This document shows, piece after piece, positions 34,028 through 42,320 of a stretch of DNA of 64,000 nt; position 1 is the stretch's first letter, and every line of letters starts with the position of its first letter. Made by a program: the position numbers and the translations under genes. Source of the stretch: Micromonospora sp. NBC_01813 (GTDB lineage Bacteria; Actinomycetota; Actinomycetes; Mycobacteriales; Micromonosporaceae); the NCBI RefSeq assembly GCF_035917335.1, contig NZ_CP109067.1:1242501-1306500 (forward strand), written 5' to 3'. The notes beneath the pieces are model-generated. The model was not told where the DNA came from. It worked only from the letters and a program-made list of their open reading frames with translations, and did not search any database.

Positions 34028-36460
34028 GTGACTGCCCTGACCGAACAGCGCGTTCAAGCCGTACCCGGGGAGGAGCTGTTGCGGACGCTCGCCGCACCGG
34101 ACGATGCCGAGCTGGCGCAGTTGGACGCCTGGTGGCGGGCCAACAACTATCTGACCGTCGGGCAGATCTACCTGCGCGGGAATCCGCTGCTGCGTGAGCC
34201 GCTGGCACCTGAGCACATCAAGCCGCGGTTGCTCGGCCACTGGGGCACCAGCCCCGGTCTGTCGCTGATCTACGCCCACGTGTCCCGGCTGATCCGGCAC
34301 ACCGGGCAGCAGACCATCTACCTGACCGGTCCCGGCCACGGCGGCCCGGCGCTGGTCGCCGCTGGCTACCTGGAGGGGACGTACTCCGAGATCTATCCGG
34401 ACGTCACCCGGGACGAGCCCGGCATGTTGCGGCTGTTCCGGCAGTTCTCCAGCCCGGGTGGCATCCCCAGCCACGTCTCGGTGACCACCCCCGGTTCGAT
34501 CCACGAGGGCGGCGAGCTCGGCTACGTCCTGGTGCACGCCTTCGGCTCGGTGATGGACAACCCGGATCTGTTGACGATCGCGGTCGTCGGCGACGGTGAG
34601 GCCGAAACTGGCCCGCTGGAAGGCTCCTGGAAGGGCGTCTCGTTCATCAACCCGGCCCACGACGGCGCCGTACTGCCGATTCTGCACCTCAACGGCGCGA
34701 AGATCGCCGGTCCGACGGTGCTGGCCCGCAAGCCGCGCGGCGAGGTCCGTTCGCTGCTGCAAGGCCACGGGTACGAGGTGATCGAGGTCGAAGGTGACGA
34801 TCTGCCGGGCATGCACTACCGGTTCGCCGCCGCGCTGGCCGACGCCTGGGGCAAGATCCGGGCGATCCAGCAGGCCGCACGCTCCGGTGACTGGGATGGC
34901 TCCCGCCCGCACTGGCCGTTGATCATCCTGCGGTCGCCGAAGGGCTGGACCGGCCCGGAAAAGGTCGACGGCATCACCGTGACCGGCACCTGGCGGTCGC
35001 ACCAGGTGCCGTTGTCGGGTGTCCGGGACAACGCCGACCACCTGGCGATCCTGGAGACGTGGCTGCGGTCGTACCGGCCGGAGGAGCTCTTCGACGCGGA
35101 CGGCGCGCCGACCGCGACGGTGACCGGCGTCAACCCCGACGGTGACCTACGGATGAGCGCCAGCCCGCACGCCAACGGCGGCCTGCTGACCCGGGATCTG
35201 GACATGCCGAACTTCCGCGAATACGCGGTCGACGTGCCGCAGCCGGCGCAGCTGCGCGCCGAGTCGACCCGCAAACTCGGCGAGCTGATGCGCGACATCT
35301 ACACCCGCAACCCGGACCGGTTCCGGCTGTTCTGCCCGGACGAGACCAACAGCAACCGGCTCGGCGCGGTGTTCGAGGTCTCCGACCGTGGGTTCATGGA
35401 GCAGGTCTACCCGTCGGACACCGCGATCAGCCGCAACGGCCGGGTGATGGAGGTGCTGTCCGAGCACAACTGCCACGGCTGGCTGGAGGGCTACAACCTG
35501 ACCGGCCGGCACGGCATGTTCGCCACCTACGAGGCGTTCGCGATGGTCAGCGCCTCCCAGACGGTGCAGCACGGCAAGTGGTTACAGGAGGCGGCGCACC
35601 TGCCGTGGCGGGCCAAGGTACCGAGCCTGAACATCCTGCTCACCTCGACTGCCTGGCGCAACGACCACAACGGCTTCTCACATCAGGGACCCGGCCTGAT
35701 CCAGGTTGTGCTCAACCAGCGGGGCACCGTGTCGCGGGTCTACCTGCCGCCGGACGCGAACTGTCTGCTGTCGGTGGCCGACCACTGCCTGCGGTCCAAG
35801 TCGTACGTCAACCTGATCGTCATCGACAAGCAGCCGCAACTGCAGTGGTTGACGATGGACGAGGCGATCGAGCACTGCGCCAAGGGCGCCGACATCTGGT
35901 CGTGGGCCGGCACAGACGACGGCAACTCCGAGCCGGACATCGTGCTGGCCTGCGCCGGTGACGTGGTCACCATGGAGACGGTGGCCGCCGCGCACATTCT
36001 CAAGCAGCGCCTGCCCAGCCTGAAGGTGCGGGTGGTCAACGTGGTCAACCTGATGACGCTGCCCCGCCCGAAGGACCACCCGCACGGCATGACCGAGACG
36101 ATGTTCACCGAGCTGTTCACCAACTCGGTCGACGTGGTCTTCGCCTTCCACGGCTACCCGGGCGCGATTCACCAGTTGGTGCACGGCCGACCGGACGCCG
36201 ACCGGTTCCGGGTGCGTGGCTTCATCGAGGAAGGCACCACCACCACCCCGTTCGACATGACGGTCCGCAACCGGGCGTCGCGCTACCACCTGGTGATGGA
36301 CGCGATCAACAACGCGCGGCGGGTGCCGCGCGGCGCCGCCGAGCTCAAGGCCTGGTGCGAGGCGAAACTCGCCGAGCACGAGGCGTACGTGGTGGAGCAT
36401 CTGGAGGACATGCCCGAGGTGAAGGACTGGTCGCTGGGCGACTGGGCCAAGCAGGGCTGA
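34028..36460 (+). CDS. xfp: Xylulose-5-phosphate/fructose-6-phosphate phosphoketolase
   Basis: 810 residues from a GTG preceded by GGGAGGA. It splits xylulose 5-phosphate (and usually fructose 6-phosphate) with phosphate into acetyl phosphate and an aldose phosphate, using thiamine diphosphate. The length is normal for the family. Conserved parts include TGPGHGGPALVAAGYLEGTY near 100, SIHEGGELGYVLVHAFG, the cofactor motif VVGDGEAETGPLEGSWKG near 195, and HNGFSHQGPGLIQ near 545. The enzyme is cytosolic and gives a bypass around lower glycolysis to acetyl units. It appears single-gene, closed by a hairpin at 36486-36512. Confidence 0.95.
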   Translation: MTALTEQRVQAVPGEELLRTLAAPDDAELAQLDAWWRANNYLTVGQIYLRGNPLLREPLAPEHIKPRLLGHWGTSPGLSLIYAHVSRLIRHTGQQTIYLTGPGHGGPALVAAGYLEGTYSEIYPDVTRDEPGMLRLFRQFSSPGGIPSHVSVTTPGSIHEGGELGYVLVHAFGSVMDNPDLLTIAVVGDGEAETGPLEGSWKGVSFINPAHDGAVLPILHLNGAKIAGPTVLARKPRGEVRSLLQGHGYEVIEVEGDDLPGMHYRFAAALADAWGKIRAIQQAARSGDWDGSRPHWPLIILRSPKGWTGPEKVDGITVTGTWRSHQVPLSGVRDNADHLAILETWLRSYRPEELFDADGAPTATVTGVNPDGDLRMSASPHANGGLLTRDLDMPNFREYAVDVPQPAQLRAESTRKLGELMRDIYTRNPDRFRLFCPDETNSNRLGAVFEVSDRGFMEQVYPSDTAISRNGRVMEVLSEHNCHGWLEGYNLTGRHGMFATYEAFAMVSASQTVQHGKWLQEAAHLPWRAKVPSLNILLTSTAWRNDHNGFSHQGPGLIQVVLNQRGTVSRVYLPPDANCLLSVADHCLRSKSYVNLIVIDKQPQLQWLTMDEAIEHCAKGADIWSWAGTDDGNSEPDIVLACAGDVVTMETVAAAHILKQRLPSLKVRVVNVVNLMTLPRPKDHPHGMTETMFTELFTNSVDVVFAFHGYPGAIHQLVHGRPDADRFRVRGFIEEGTTTTPFDMTVRNRASRYHLVMDAINNARRVPRGAAELKAWCEAKLAEHEAYVVEHLEDMPEVKDWSLGDWAKQG

Positions 36461-36485
36461 TCAGACACCCGTCAGCGATCCGCCG

Positions 36486-36512
36486 GTCCGCCTGCCGAGG
36501 TGGCAGGCGGAC
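36486..36512 (+). terminator. Terminator-like hairpin after phosphoketolase
   Basis: An 11-bp perfect inverted repeat (GTCCGCCTGCC with GGCAGGCGGAC), arms 36486-36496 and 36502-36512, loop 5 bases. It lies 25 bases past the phosphoketolase stop and 12 bases before the next gene's start. Confidence 0.8.
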
Positions 36513-36524
36513 TACGCTGGCGGC

Positions 36525-36842
36525 ATGGCAGTCGTGAAGATCAACGCGATCGAGGTCCCGGCCGGTGCCGGCGCGGAGTTGGAGCGGCGGTTCGCCGCCC
36601 GGCTGGGCGCGGTGGAGAACTCGCCGGGTTTCCTCGGCTTCGAGTTGCTGCGCCCGGTCGCCGGCGAGGGCCGGTACTTCGTCTACACCCGCTGGGAGAA
36701 CGAAGAGGCGTACCAGGCGTGGGCAAGTGGCCCGGCCCGGCAGGCGCACGCCGCCGGCGACGGTGAGAAGCCCCGGCCACCGGTGGCGTCCGGGGCGAGT
36801 CTGCTGGAGTTCGAGGTCGTCCAGTCGGTGTCCCGCGGCTGA
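36525..36842 (+). CDS. mhuD: MhuD-like haem-degrading monooxygenase
   Basis: 105 residues, the same length as mycobacterial MhuD. The N-terminus MAVVKINAIEVPAGAG and the end GASLLEFEVVQ are close to that family as I recall it. The haem-site residues sit at the expected numbers: N7 in KINAIE, W66 in YQAWASG and H75 in ARQAHAAG. The IsdG/MhuD family opens the haem ring with oxygen to release iron; MhuD makes mycobilins without carbon monoxide. The protein is a cytosolic ferredoxin-like dimer. The start lies 12 bases after a terminator hairpin with no clear ribosome site, so it may be made from a leaderless or very short-leader transcript. Confidence 0.9.
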   Translation: MAVVKINAIEVPAGAGAELERRFAARLGAVENSPGFLGFELLRPVAGEGRYFVYTRWENEEAYQAWASGPARQAHAAGDGEKPRPPVASGASLLEFEVVQSVSRG

Positions 36843-36852
36843 TCCGGGTGGC

Positions 36853-37077
36853 TCAGGCCGCCGGGCAGGTGTCGCGGGCCGGTGCCGGGCGCGGTTCGAG
36901 CCGGTACGCGAGGCGGTGCAGCGCGTTCGCGGTGGTGGCCCGTAGCCGGGTGGTGAGCGCGGCGGGGGAGCGCCGGGGCGGGTCGGGGCGCACCGGCGCG
37001 TTCGGGCGGGCCGAGTTGACGTGCCGCTGCATGGCGGTGAGCGCGGTGCTGTAGCCGGCGGGCATCTCCATGGTCAT
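36853..37077 (-). CDS. Small hypothetical protein coupled to the LacI-type regulator
   Basis: 74 residues (MTMEMPAGYSTALTAMQRHV and on). The ATG at 37077 overlaps the stop of the LacI gene (ATGA) and has AGGAG directly upstream inside that gene's end, strong signs of a real, translationally coupled gene. The protein is basic, rich in Arg, Ala and Pro, with no membrane segment or known motif. A later stretch, AALTTRLRATTANALHRLAY, could form an amphipathic helix. Function unknown. Confidence 0.55.
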   Translation of the reverse strand: MTMEMPAGYSTALTAMQRHVNSARPNAPVRPDPPRRSPAALTTRLRATTANALHRLAYRLEPRPAPARDTCPAA

Positions 37078-38147
37078 CTCCTGGGTGCTGGTCCGGTGCT
37101 GGTCCGGGTGATCAGTTCGGTGGGGAGCAGGATCTGCCGCCGGTCGCTGGCCGCCGGCGGGTCGAGCAGCAGCTCTGCGGCGATCCGGCCCTTGTCCTCG
37201 GCGGGTTGCCGGATGGTGGTCAGGCCGGCGGCGTCGGCCTGGTCGATGTCGTCGAAGCCGGTGACCGAGACGTCGACCCCGGGCCGCAGCCCGCGTGCGG
37301 CCAACTCGTCGAGCACCCCGAGGGCGAGCACGTCGGTGAGGGCGAGGATCGCGGTGGGTGGTGCCGGCTGGTCGAGCAGCAGCGCGGCGGCGGTACGCCC
37401 GTCACGTCGGTCGTTGCCGGTGGCGCTGATGACGGCGAGTTGTGACCACGGCACGCCGACGGTGGCGAACGCGTCCCGGATGCCGACGAGTCGTCCCCGG
37501 GTCGACAGGTAGTGGGCCTGCTCCGGGCCGGCCAGCTCGACCGGCGCGGTGGGTCGCGCGGTGGCGTTGACGCCGTCGGCGACGACTCCGATCCGCCGGT
37601 GTCCGAGGCCGGCCAGGTGGTCGCCGAGTTGGGCGCTGGCGGCGGCTTCGTCGATGCCGACGTGGTGTTCGGCGGGCCCGGCGTCGTCGAGTGGGCTGCT
37701 GGCGACGATGGGCAGTCCACGGGCGCGGATGGCGGCTAGCGCCCAGTGGGTGTCGGAGCCACAGTAGATGCAGAATCCGTCGACGGCGGCGTTGTCCAGC
37801 GCGCGCAGCGCGACCGTCCGGTCGGCGGGCAGTGGGATCAGCAGCAGACTGGTGTCACGTTGCTCGGTCGCGGCGGCGACTCCGCGCAGGAACCGTATCG
37901 CGAACGGGTCGGTGACGGCGTAGCTGAGGTTGCTGGTGAACAGCACCCCGATGGCGCCGGCGCGGCCACGGCGTAGGGAGCGGGCGGTGGGGTCGGGGCC
38001 GGAGTAGCCGAGGTCGCGGGCGATGTCGAGGATCCGCTGGCGCAGCGCGGGGGAGAGCTGGTCGGGTCGGGCGTACGCGTTGGAGACGGTGCTGCGGGAG
38101 ACGCCGGCGGCGGTGGCGACGGTCTGCAGGGTGGGTCGCTGGGCCAT
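37074..38147 (-). CDS. LacI-family transcriptional regulator
   Basis: 357 residues. The start at 38147 (MAQRPTLQTV) is chosen because AAGGGGG lies 8 bases upstream; an in-frame GTG at 38156 touches that site. The N-terminal helix-turn-helix is PTLQTVATAAGVSRSTVSNA, followed by a hinge (ILDIARDLGYSGPDPTARSL) and a periplasmic-binding-protein-like sensor domain (AIGVLFTSNLSYAV, GHRRIGVVADGVNA, GVDVSVTGFDDIDQADAAGL). It is a DNA-binding dimer that responds to a small ligand, often a sugar. Two tandem operator-like palindromes lie at once upstream (38160-38193), so autoregulation is likely. It is divergent from the MscS gene. Confidence 0.9.
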   Translation of the reverse strand: MAQRPTLQTVATAAGVSRSTVSNAYARPDQLSPALRQRILDIARDLGYSGPDPTARSLRRGRAGAIGVLFTSNLSYAVTDPFAIRFLRGVAAATEQRDTSLLLIPLPADRTVALRALDNAAVDGFCIYCGSDTHWALAAIRARGLPIVASSPLDDAGPAEHHVGIDEAAASAQLGDHLAGLGHRRIGVVADGVNATARPTAPVELAGPEQAHYLSTRGRLVGIRDAFATVGVPWSQLAVISATGNDRRDGRTAAALLLDQPAPPTAILALTDVLALGVLDELAARGLRPGVDVSVTGFDDIDQADAAGLTTIRQPAEDKGRIAAELLLDPPAASDRRQILLPTELITRTSTGPAPRR

Positions 38148-38159
38148 GGTCCGCACCCC

Positions 38160-38193
38160 CTTCTGGATCGATACAGCTTCTGGATCGATACAG
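38160..38193. promoter_or_regulatory. Tandem operator pair for the LacI-type regulator
   Basis: A 17-base sequence, CTTCTGGATCGATACAG, is repeated exactly twice without a gap (38160-38176 and 38177-38193). Each copy contains a palindromic core CTGnATCGATnCAG with a central CG, as expected for LacI-family operators. The first copy overlaps the Shine-Dalgarno region of the regulator gene, so binding would block its own expression. The pair is also about 100 bases upstream of the divergent MscS gene. Confidence 0.75.
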
Positions 38194-38293
38194 TAACACG
38201 GCGTACCGCCGGCCGGAACCCACAGCCGCCCAACATCATCGATGTGATTAGCTGGCCGCTGCCCAGCCGCAGACCCCGGAAGGAGATCTCGGA

Positions 38294-39448
38294 GTGCCCG
38301 ACGTCCTGCTCAGCATCACGATCATCACCGGAGCGGTAACCGCGGCGGCGATCGCCGTCACCGTCGTCTACCGGATCCTGCGGATCGTCGGACGCCGGTC
38401 GACGCTGCTCACCGACATCTCCCGCCGCGCCTACTGGCCGACCCTGATCATCGCCGCGCTGCTCGCCGCCCGGTTCACCATCCCCATCGCCACCACCAAC
38501 GGCTGGCACGAACCCGTCCTGCACCTGATCATGCTGGCCAGCATCGCCGTCGGCGGCTGGCTCGTCGCCACCCTGCTCGGCCTGGCCGCCGACACCGCCC
38601 TGCGCCGCTTCCGCATCGACGTCCACGACAACCTCGCCGCCCGCCGCGCCCACACCCAGATCACCGTCATCCGTCGGGTCGCCTTCGCCGTCGTCGCGGT
38701 CATCACCATCGGCGCGATGCTGATCACCTTCCCGAGCGCCCGCGCCGCCGGCGCCAGCGTCCTCGCCTCCGCCGGACTCGTCGGCGTCGTCGCTGCCCTC
38801 GCCGCCCAGAGCCTGCTCGGCAACATGTTCGCCGGCCTGCAACTCGCCTTCGGTGACTCGCTGCGCCTCGACGACGTGGTCGTCGTCGAAGGCGAATGGG
38901 GCCGCATCGAGGAGATGACCCTCGGCTACGTCGTGGTCAGAATCTGGGACGAACGCCGCCTCATCCTGCCGTCGTCCTACTTCACCACCACCCCGTTCCA
39001 GAACTGGACCCGGACCGCGTCATCGGTCCTCGGCACCGCCGAGATCGACGTCGACTGGAGCCTGCCCGTCGAAGCGATGCGCCAGGAACTGCGCCGCATC
39101 GTCGAATCCGACCTCGCCGCCCCGCTCTGGGACGGCCGCGTCTGCGGGCTGCAGGTCACCGAGGCCACCGGCGGCACCATCCGGACCCGCGCCCTGGTCA
39201 GCTCCGCGAACAGCTCCGCCCTGTGGGACCTGAGGTGCCTGGTCAGAGAGCAGTTGGTCGCCTGGGTGCAGACCCAGCACCCGCAGGCCCGGCCCCGGGT
39301 CCGCGCCGAGGTCGGCGCGGGCGGCGGCGCAGATCAGTCCACTGACGACCCCGCCGCTGGCGGGCCGCCCAGTGGCAACCCCAACGGTGGTACGCCGCAG
39401 CAGCGCACCGCCGAAACCACCCCGGGCGTCGGCGACCAGGACCAGTAG
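38294..39448 (+). CDS. MscS-family mechanosensitive channel
   Basis: 384 residues from a GTG with AAGGAG 8 bases upstream. Four hydrophobic helices precede the MscS core: the pore helix region ASAGLVGVVAALAAQSLLGN, then FAGLQLAFGDSLRLDDVVVV and GEWGRIEEMTLGYVVVRIWD of the beta domain, and RLILPSSYFTTTPFQNWTR. The C-terminal ~50 residues are a Gly/Pro/Thr-rich disordered tail. It would open on membrane tension to release solutes during hypo-osmotic shock, as a heptamer in the cytoplasmic membrane. It is convergent with the gene at 39480. Confidence 0.92.
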   Translation: MPDVLLSITIITGAVTAAAIAVTVVYRILRIVGRRSTLLTDISRRAYWPTLIIAALLAARFTIPIATTNGWHEPVLHLIMLASIAVGGWLVATLLGLAADTALRRFRIDVHDNLAARRAHTQITVIRRVAFAVVAVITIGAMLITFPSARAAGASVLASAGLVGVVAALAAQSLLGNMFAGLQLAFGDSLRLDDVVVVEGEWGRIEEMTLGYVVVRIWDERRLILPSSYFTTTPFQNWTRTASSVLGTAEIDVDWSLPVEAMRQELRRIVESDLAAPLWDGRVCGLQVTEATGGTIRTRALVSSANSSALWDLRCLVREQLVAWVQTQHPQARPRVRAEVGAGGGADQSTDDPAAGGPPSGNPNGGTPQQRTAETTPGVGDQDQ

Positions 39449-39479
39449 AAACCCGCCGGAATCCCGCCCGGCCGCCAGC

Positions 39480-40511
39480 TCAGCCCGACCGGTCGCGCAG
39501 CAACTCCACCGCTTCGTCGAGACGACCCTGCCGGGCCAGCAACGTCACCAGCAGACCCACCCCGTGCCAGTCGTCGTCGGCCACCCCGGCCTGCAGCAAC
39601 GCGATCGCCTCGTCGACATCGCCCCGCCCGGCCAGCACCGTCGCCAACGCGGTCCGCGCCGCCGGCTCACCCTGATCGGCGGCCAGCCGCCAGAACCGCT
39701 CCGCCTCGACCGGCTCGCCCTGCTCGTGCAGCAGCGACGCCAGCCGCGACGCCGCATGCCAGTCACCGGCCTGCGCCAACGACCGCAGCTGATCCAGATG
39801 CCCCCGGTCGGCCAGCAGATCCACCAGGATCCGCCCGGCCGGTGACTCACCCGCCGCTGCCAGGTCCCGCAGATAGCCTGTCGGATCCGGCACCGGCTCG
39901 ATACCGGAGGACTCCGGGCCGAAGGTCCGGCTGCCGCCGAACTCGTGCCGCAACTGGTCGTCGAGGTCGTCGGCCAACTCCACCATCGCCCGGATCGCCA
40001 GCAGCAGATGGGTCGGCTGGAAATCCACCCCGAGCACCGGAAGCGACGCCCACACCGTGTCCCCGCTGCAGTAGATCCGCCCGACCGGCATCGTCATCGT
40101 CAGATCCGACAGCCGCCGGTACAACGCCTCGGTCGGCTGCACCCCGGTCAGCAACGGCGAGAAGACATCCACCAGCGGCGGATCCTCCTGGGCGCGTACC
40201 AGAATCATCGCGGAACCGGAGCGGATGCCGATGTCACCGTCGGAGTCCAGCCGAAGCTGATCGACGGGGGTGGCGAGCAGGGCGGCGACGACCGCCTTCA
40301 CCTGACCGGCCAACTTGTCCCCAGCGGACAGACCGGCGGACACCTCGGCGGTGCCGTTGAACATGGTGCCCGGCTGGTTGACCACCGGGCGGGCGGCCAA
40401 CGCCGCCGCCAGCCGGGTGCTGGTCGGCAGCGGCACCGACGTCGTCGTCGCCGCCGGCCGGGCGGCCAACGCCGCCACCAGCCGGGACAGGAACCTGTCA
40501 GCTCCGCTCAT
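39480..40511 (-). CDS. YbjN/type III chaperone-like domain protein with TPR-like C-terminus
   Basis: 343 residues from MSGADRFLSRLVAALAARP. The central part (about 85-200) has LRLDSDGDIGIRSGSAMILV and LTMTMPVGRIYCSGDTVWAS, the beta-sheet pattern of YbjN/CesT-like peptide-binding chaperones. The last ~110 residues form helical repeats (GDWHAASRLASLLHEQGEPV, AARTALATVLAGRGDVDEAI, GLLVTLLARQGRLDEAVELL), a Sel1/TPR-type solenoid. This suggests a protein-interaction role, but no partner is evident. The start overlaps the upstream small membrane gene by 14 bases, so the two are an operon. Confidence 0.7.
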   Translation of the reverse strand: MSGADRFLSRLVAALAARPAATTTSVPLPTSTRLAAALAARPVVNQPGTMFNGTAEVSAGLSAGDKLAGQVKAVVAALLATPVDQLRLDSDGDIGIRSGSAMILVRAQEDPPLVDVFSPLLTGVQPTEALYRRLSDLTMTMPVGRIYCSGDTVWASLPVLGVDFQPTHLLLAIRAMVELADDLDDQLRHEFGGSRTFGPESSGIEPVPDPTGYLRDLAAAGESPAGRILVDLLADRGHLDQLRSLAQAGDWHAASRLASLLHEQGEPVEAERFWRLAADQGEPAARTALATVLAGRGDVDEAIALLQAGVADDDWHGVGLLVTLLARQGRLDEAVELLRDRSG

Positions 40512-40857
40512 CGTCGGGCTCCCGCCCGGTCAACGACTGCGGCGGTGTCGGCTGGTCGACCACCCGGACCTGGTCGAACATCTTCGCGATGAACAACGGC
40601 GCGACCACCCCGAAGACGAACGTCGCGAACGCGGTCGTCGCCACCCCGCCGGCGGCGGCGGCCGCCGCCAGGCCGGTGCCCGCGATGGCACGCAGCGTCA
40701 CCGCGAAGACGATGATCGGTCGATCCCGTTTGCTGCGCCACGGCCACTGCCAGCGACCCTTGGACTCGGTCGTCGGGCGCATCATGCCGTAGAGGTTCAA
40801 CGCTTCGGCGACTATGCTGCCGACCAGTCCCCACGTCGCTGCGATCCATAGAGACAC
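40498..40857 (-). CDS. Small membrane protein
   Basis: 119 residues from GTG at 40857 (VSLWIAATWGLVGSIVAEAL). Three hydrophobic stretches are likely membrane segments: residues 3-22, about 48-72 (IIVFAVTLRAIAGTGLAAAA) and about 75-95 (TTAFATFVFGVVAPLFIAKM). A basic loop with KGRWQWPWRSKRDRP lies between the first two. The tail is acidic and soluble. It overlaps the YbjN-like gene by 14 bases, implying co-translation and perhaps a complex. No family recognised. Confidence 0.65.
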   Translation of the reverse strand: MSLWIAATWGLVGSIVAEALNLYGMMRPTTESKGRWQWPWRSKRDRPIIVFAVTLRAIAGTGLAAAAAAGGVATTAFATFVFGVVAPLFIAKMFDQVRVVDQPTPPQSLTGREPDDERS

Positions 40858-41132
40858 ATCCCCACTCTACTGATCGTGGTCACCCGTTCACGTGACGGGG
40901 TGCCGGCCCCACGGACGCGACCCGCCCATGGTCCGGTCGGCCCCGCCCGCAACCTGGTCGGCTACTCCTGCAACGGTAACCGAACGCCGCAATGACCCGA
41001 CGCAATCGAATAGAGATCAACTCGTCAGGGGTTCCTACTGGCGCCAACCGGTGGGAAATGAGACTGTATTGGCCGCAAGGATCTGACATGTCCGGGCGGG
41101 TGGGCACGCGTACCGGCAGTGAAGGGGCACAA

Positions 41133-42320
41133 ATGTCCGAAAAGGACGACGATAAGGCTCGCCTACGTATCGGTGGATGGTTGCCGATCGACGGCGCCCC
41201 CGGGTCCGTATCGCCCCTGCCGGCCGACGAAGCCGCCGCCGATCAGACCGGCACCGACCGGGCGCCCGGCGGCCGACCCGGCGGACGCCACATGAGCAGC
41301 GCCGCCAGCTTCCTCCGCCGGGTCACCCCGACCCGCCCGTTCACCGCGATCGTGCCCCGATCCGCCCGCTACACCGCCCGGCAGGCCGCCGCCGCGGCCG
41401 CCGCCGCGAACCGGACCGCCCCGGCACACCTGCCCGCCGGCGGCCTGGGCGCCGACACCGCGAACACGCGCGGCACCACCTACGGCCGCAACGACGACCC
41501 CGTCGCATCCCGGCGACTGCTGCTCGGCGCCGGCGCCCTGTTCGCCATCGCCGCCCTGCTCGTCGTGGCCGTGGTCCGGGACGGCATCGACCGGGAGCCG
41601 ATCCGCGGTGAGTTCGCCGCCGGCGCGCCCAACGTCAACACCCCCGCCTTCGGCACCGACAGCCCCAGCCCCGACGGCGAGGGATCGCCCGACGCGTCGG
41701 CCAACGGCGCGCCGGTCGGCGACCCGGCCGCCTCGGGCGGCACCGACCCGGACATCGGCAGCGACCCCGGCGCCAACCCCAACCCGGGCACCGGTGGCAC
41801 CCCCGACCCGACCCCCGCCGGCCCCACCACGCCGCCGGCCGGCAACCCGACGACGCCGGCCCCCGCACCCACCGCGCCGGCCACCGCCTCACTCACCCCC
41901 GGCAGCCGCATCGGGCTCGAAGTCGCAGCCCTGCCCGGCCACCGGATCCGCCACCGCGATGGCACGGTCGTCGTCGAACGAGTCGACAGCCGGTCGAAGG
42001 ACGACGCCGAATTCGTGGTCCGCTCAGGCCTGGCCAACCGCAACTGCGTCTCGTTCGAATCGACCAACCGCTCCGGCTTCTACCTGCGGCACTACGACTT
42101 CCGGATCTTCCTGCAACGCAACGACGGCAGCGCCATCTTCCGCGCCGACACCACCTTCTGCCCGGTCCTCGGCATCGGCGGCCAGCACACCTCGTTCATG
42201 TCCTACAACTACCCGGACCGCTTCCTGCGCCACGACGGCAACCGGCAGATGCGGATCTCGACGACAGGCGACGGCGCGTCGGCCGCGACGGCTACCTTCC
42301 AGGTCCGGCCGCCGCTGTAG
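41133..42320 (+). CDS. Membrane-anchored protein with extracellular AbfB-like domain
   Basis: 395 residues from MSEKDDDKARLRIGG, with GAAGGGG before the start; an in-frame ATG at 41088 with AAGGA is an alternative. The first ~125 residues are cytoplasmic and basic-disordered. One transmembrane helix, LLLGAGALFAIAALLVVAVV, lies at about 128-147. A 110-residue linker rich in Pro, Gly, Thr and Asp follows, then a C-terminal beta-trefoil (about 258-395) with NRSGFYLRHYDFRIFLQRND and SYNYPDRFLRHDGNRQMRI. The repeats match the AbfB arabinose-binding module. It probably presents a carbohydrate-binding domain outside the cell. Its 3' end overlaps the convergent GNAT gene by 29 bases. Confidence 0.8.
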   Translation: MSEKDDDKARLRIGGWLPIDGAPGSVSPLPADEAAADQTGTDRAPGGRPGGRHMSSAASFLRRVTPTRPFTAIVPRSARYTARQAAAAAAAANRTAPAHLPAGGLGADTANTRGTTYGRNDDPVASRRLLLGAGALFAIAALLVVAVVRDGIDREPIRGEFAAGAPNVNTPAFGTDSPSPDGEGSPDASANGAPVGDPAASGGTDPDIGSDPGANPNPGTGGTPDPTPAGPTTPPAGNPTTPAPAPTAPATASLTPGSRIGLEVAALPGHRIRHRDGTVVVERVDSRSKDDAEFVVRSGLANRNCVSFESTNRSGFYLRHYDFRIFLQRNDGSAIFRADTTFCPVLGIGGQHTSFMSYNYPDRFLRHDGNRQMRISTTGDGASAATATFQVRPPL

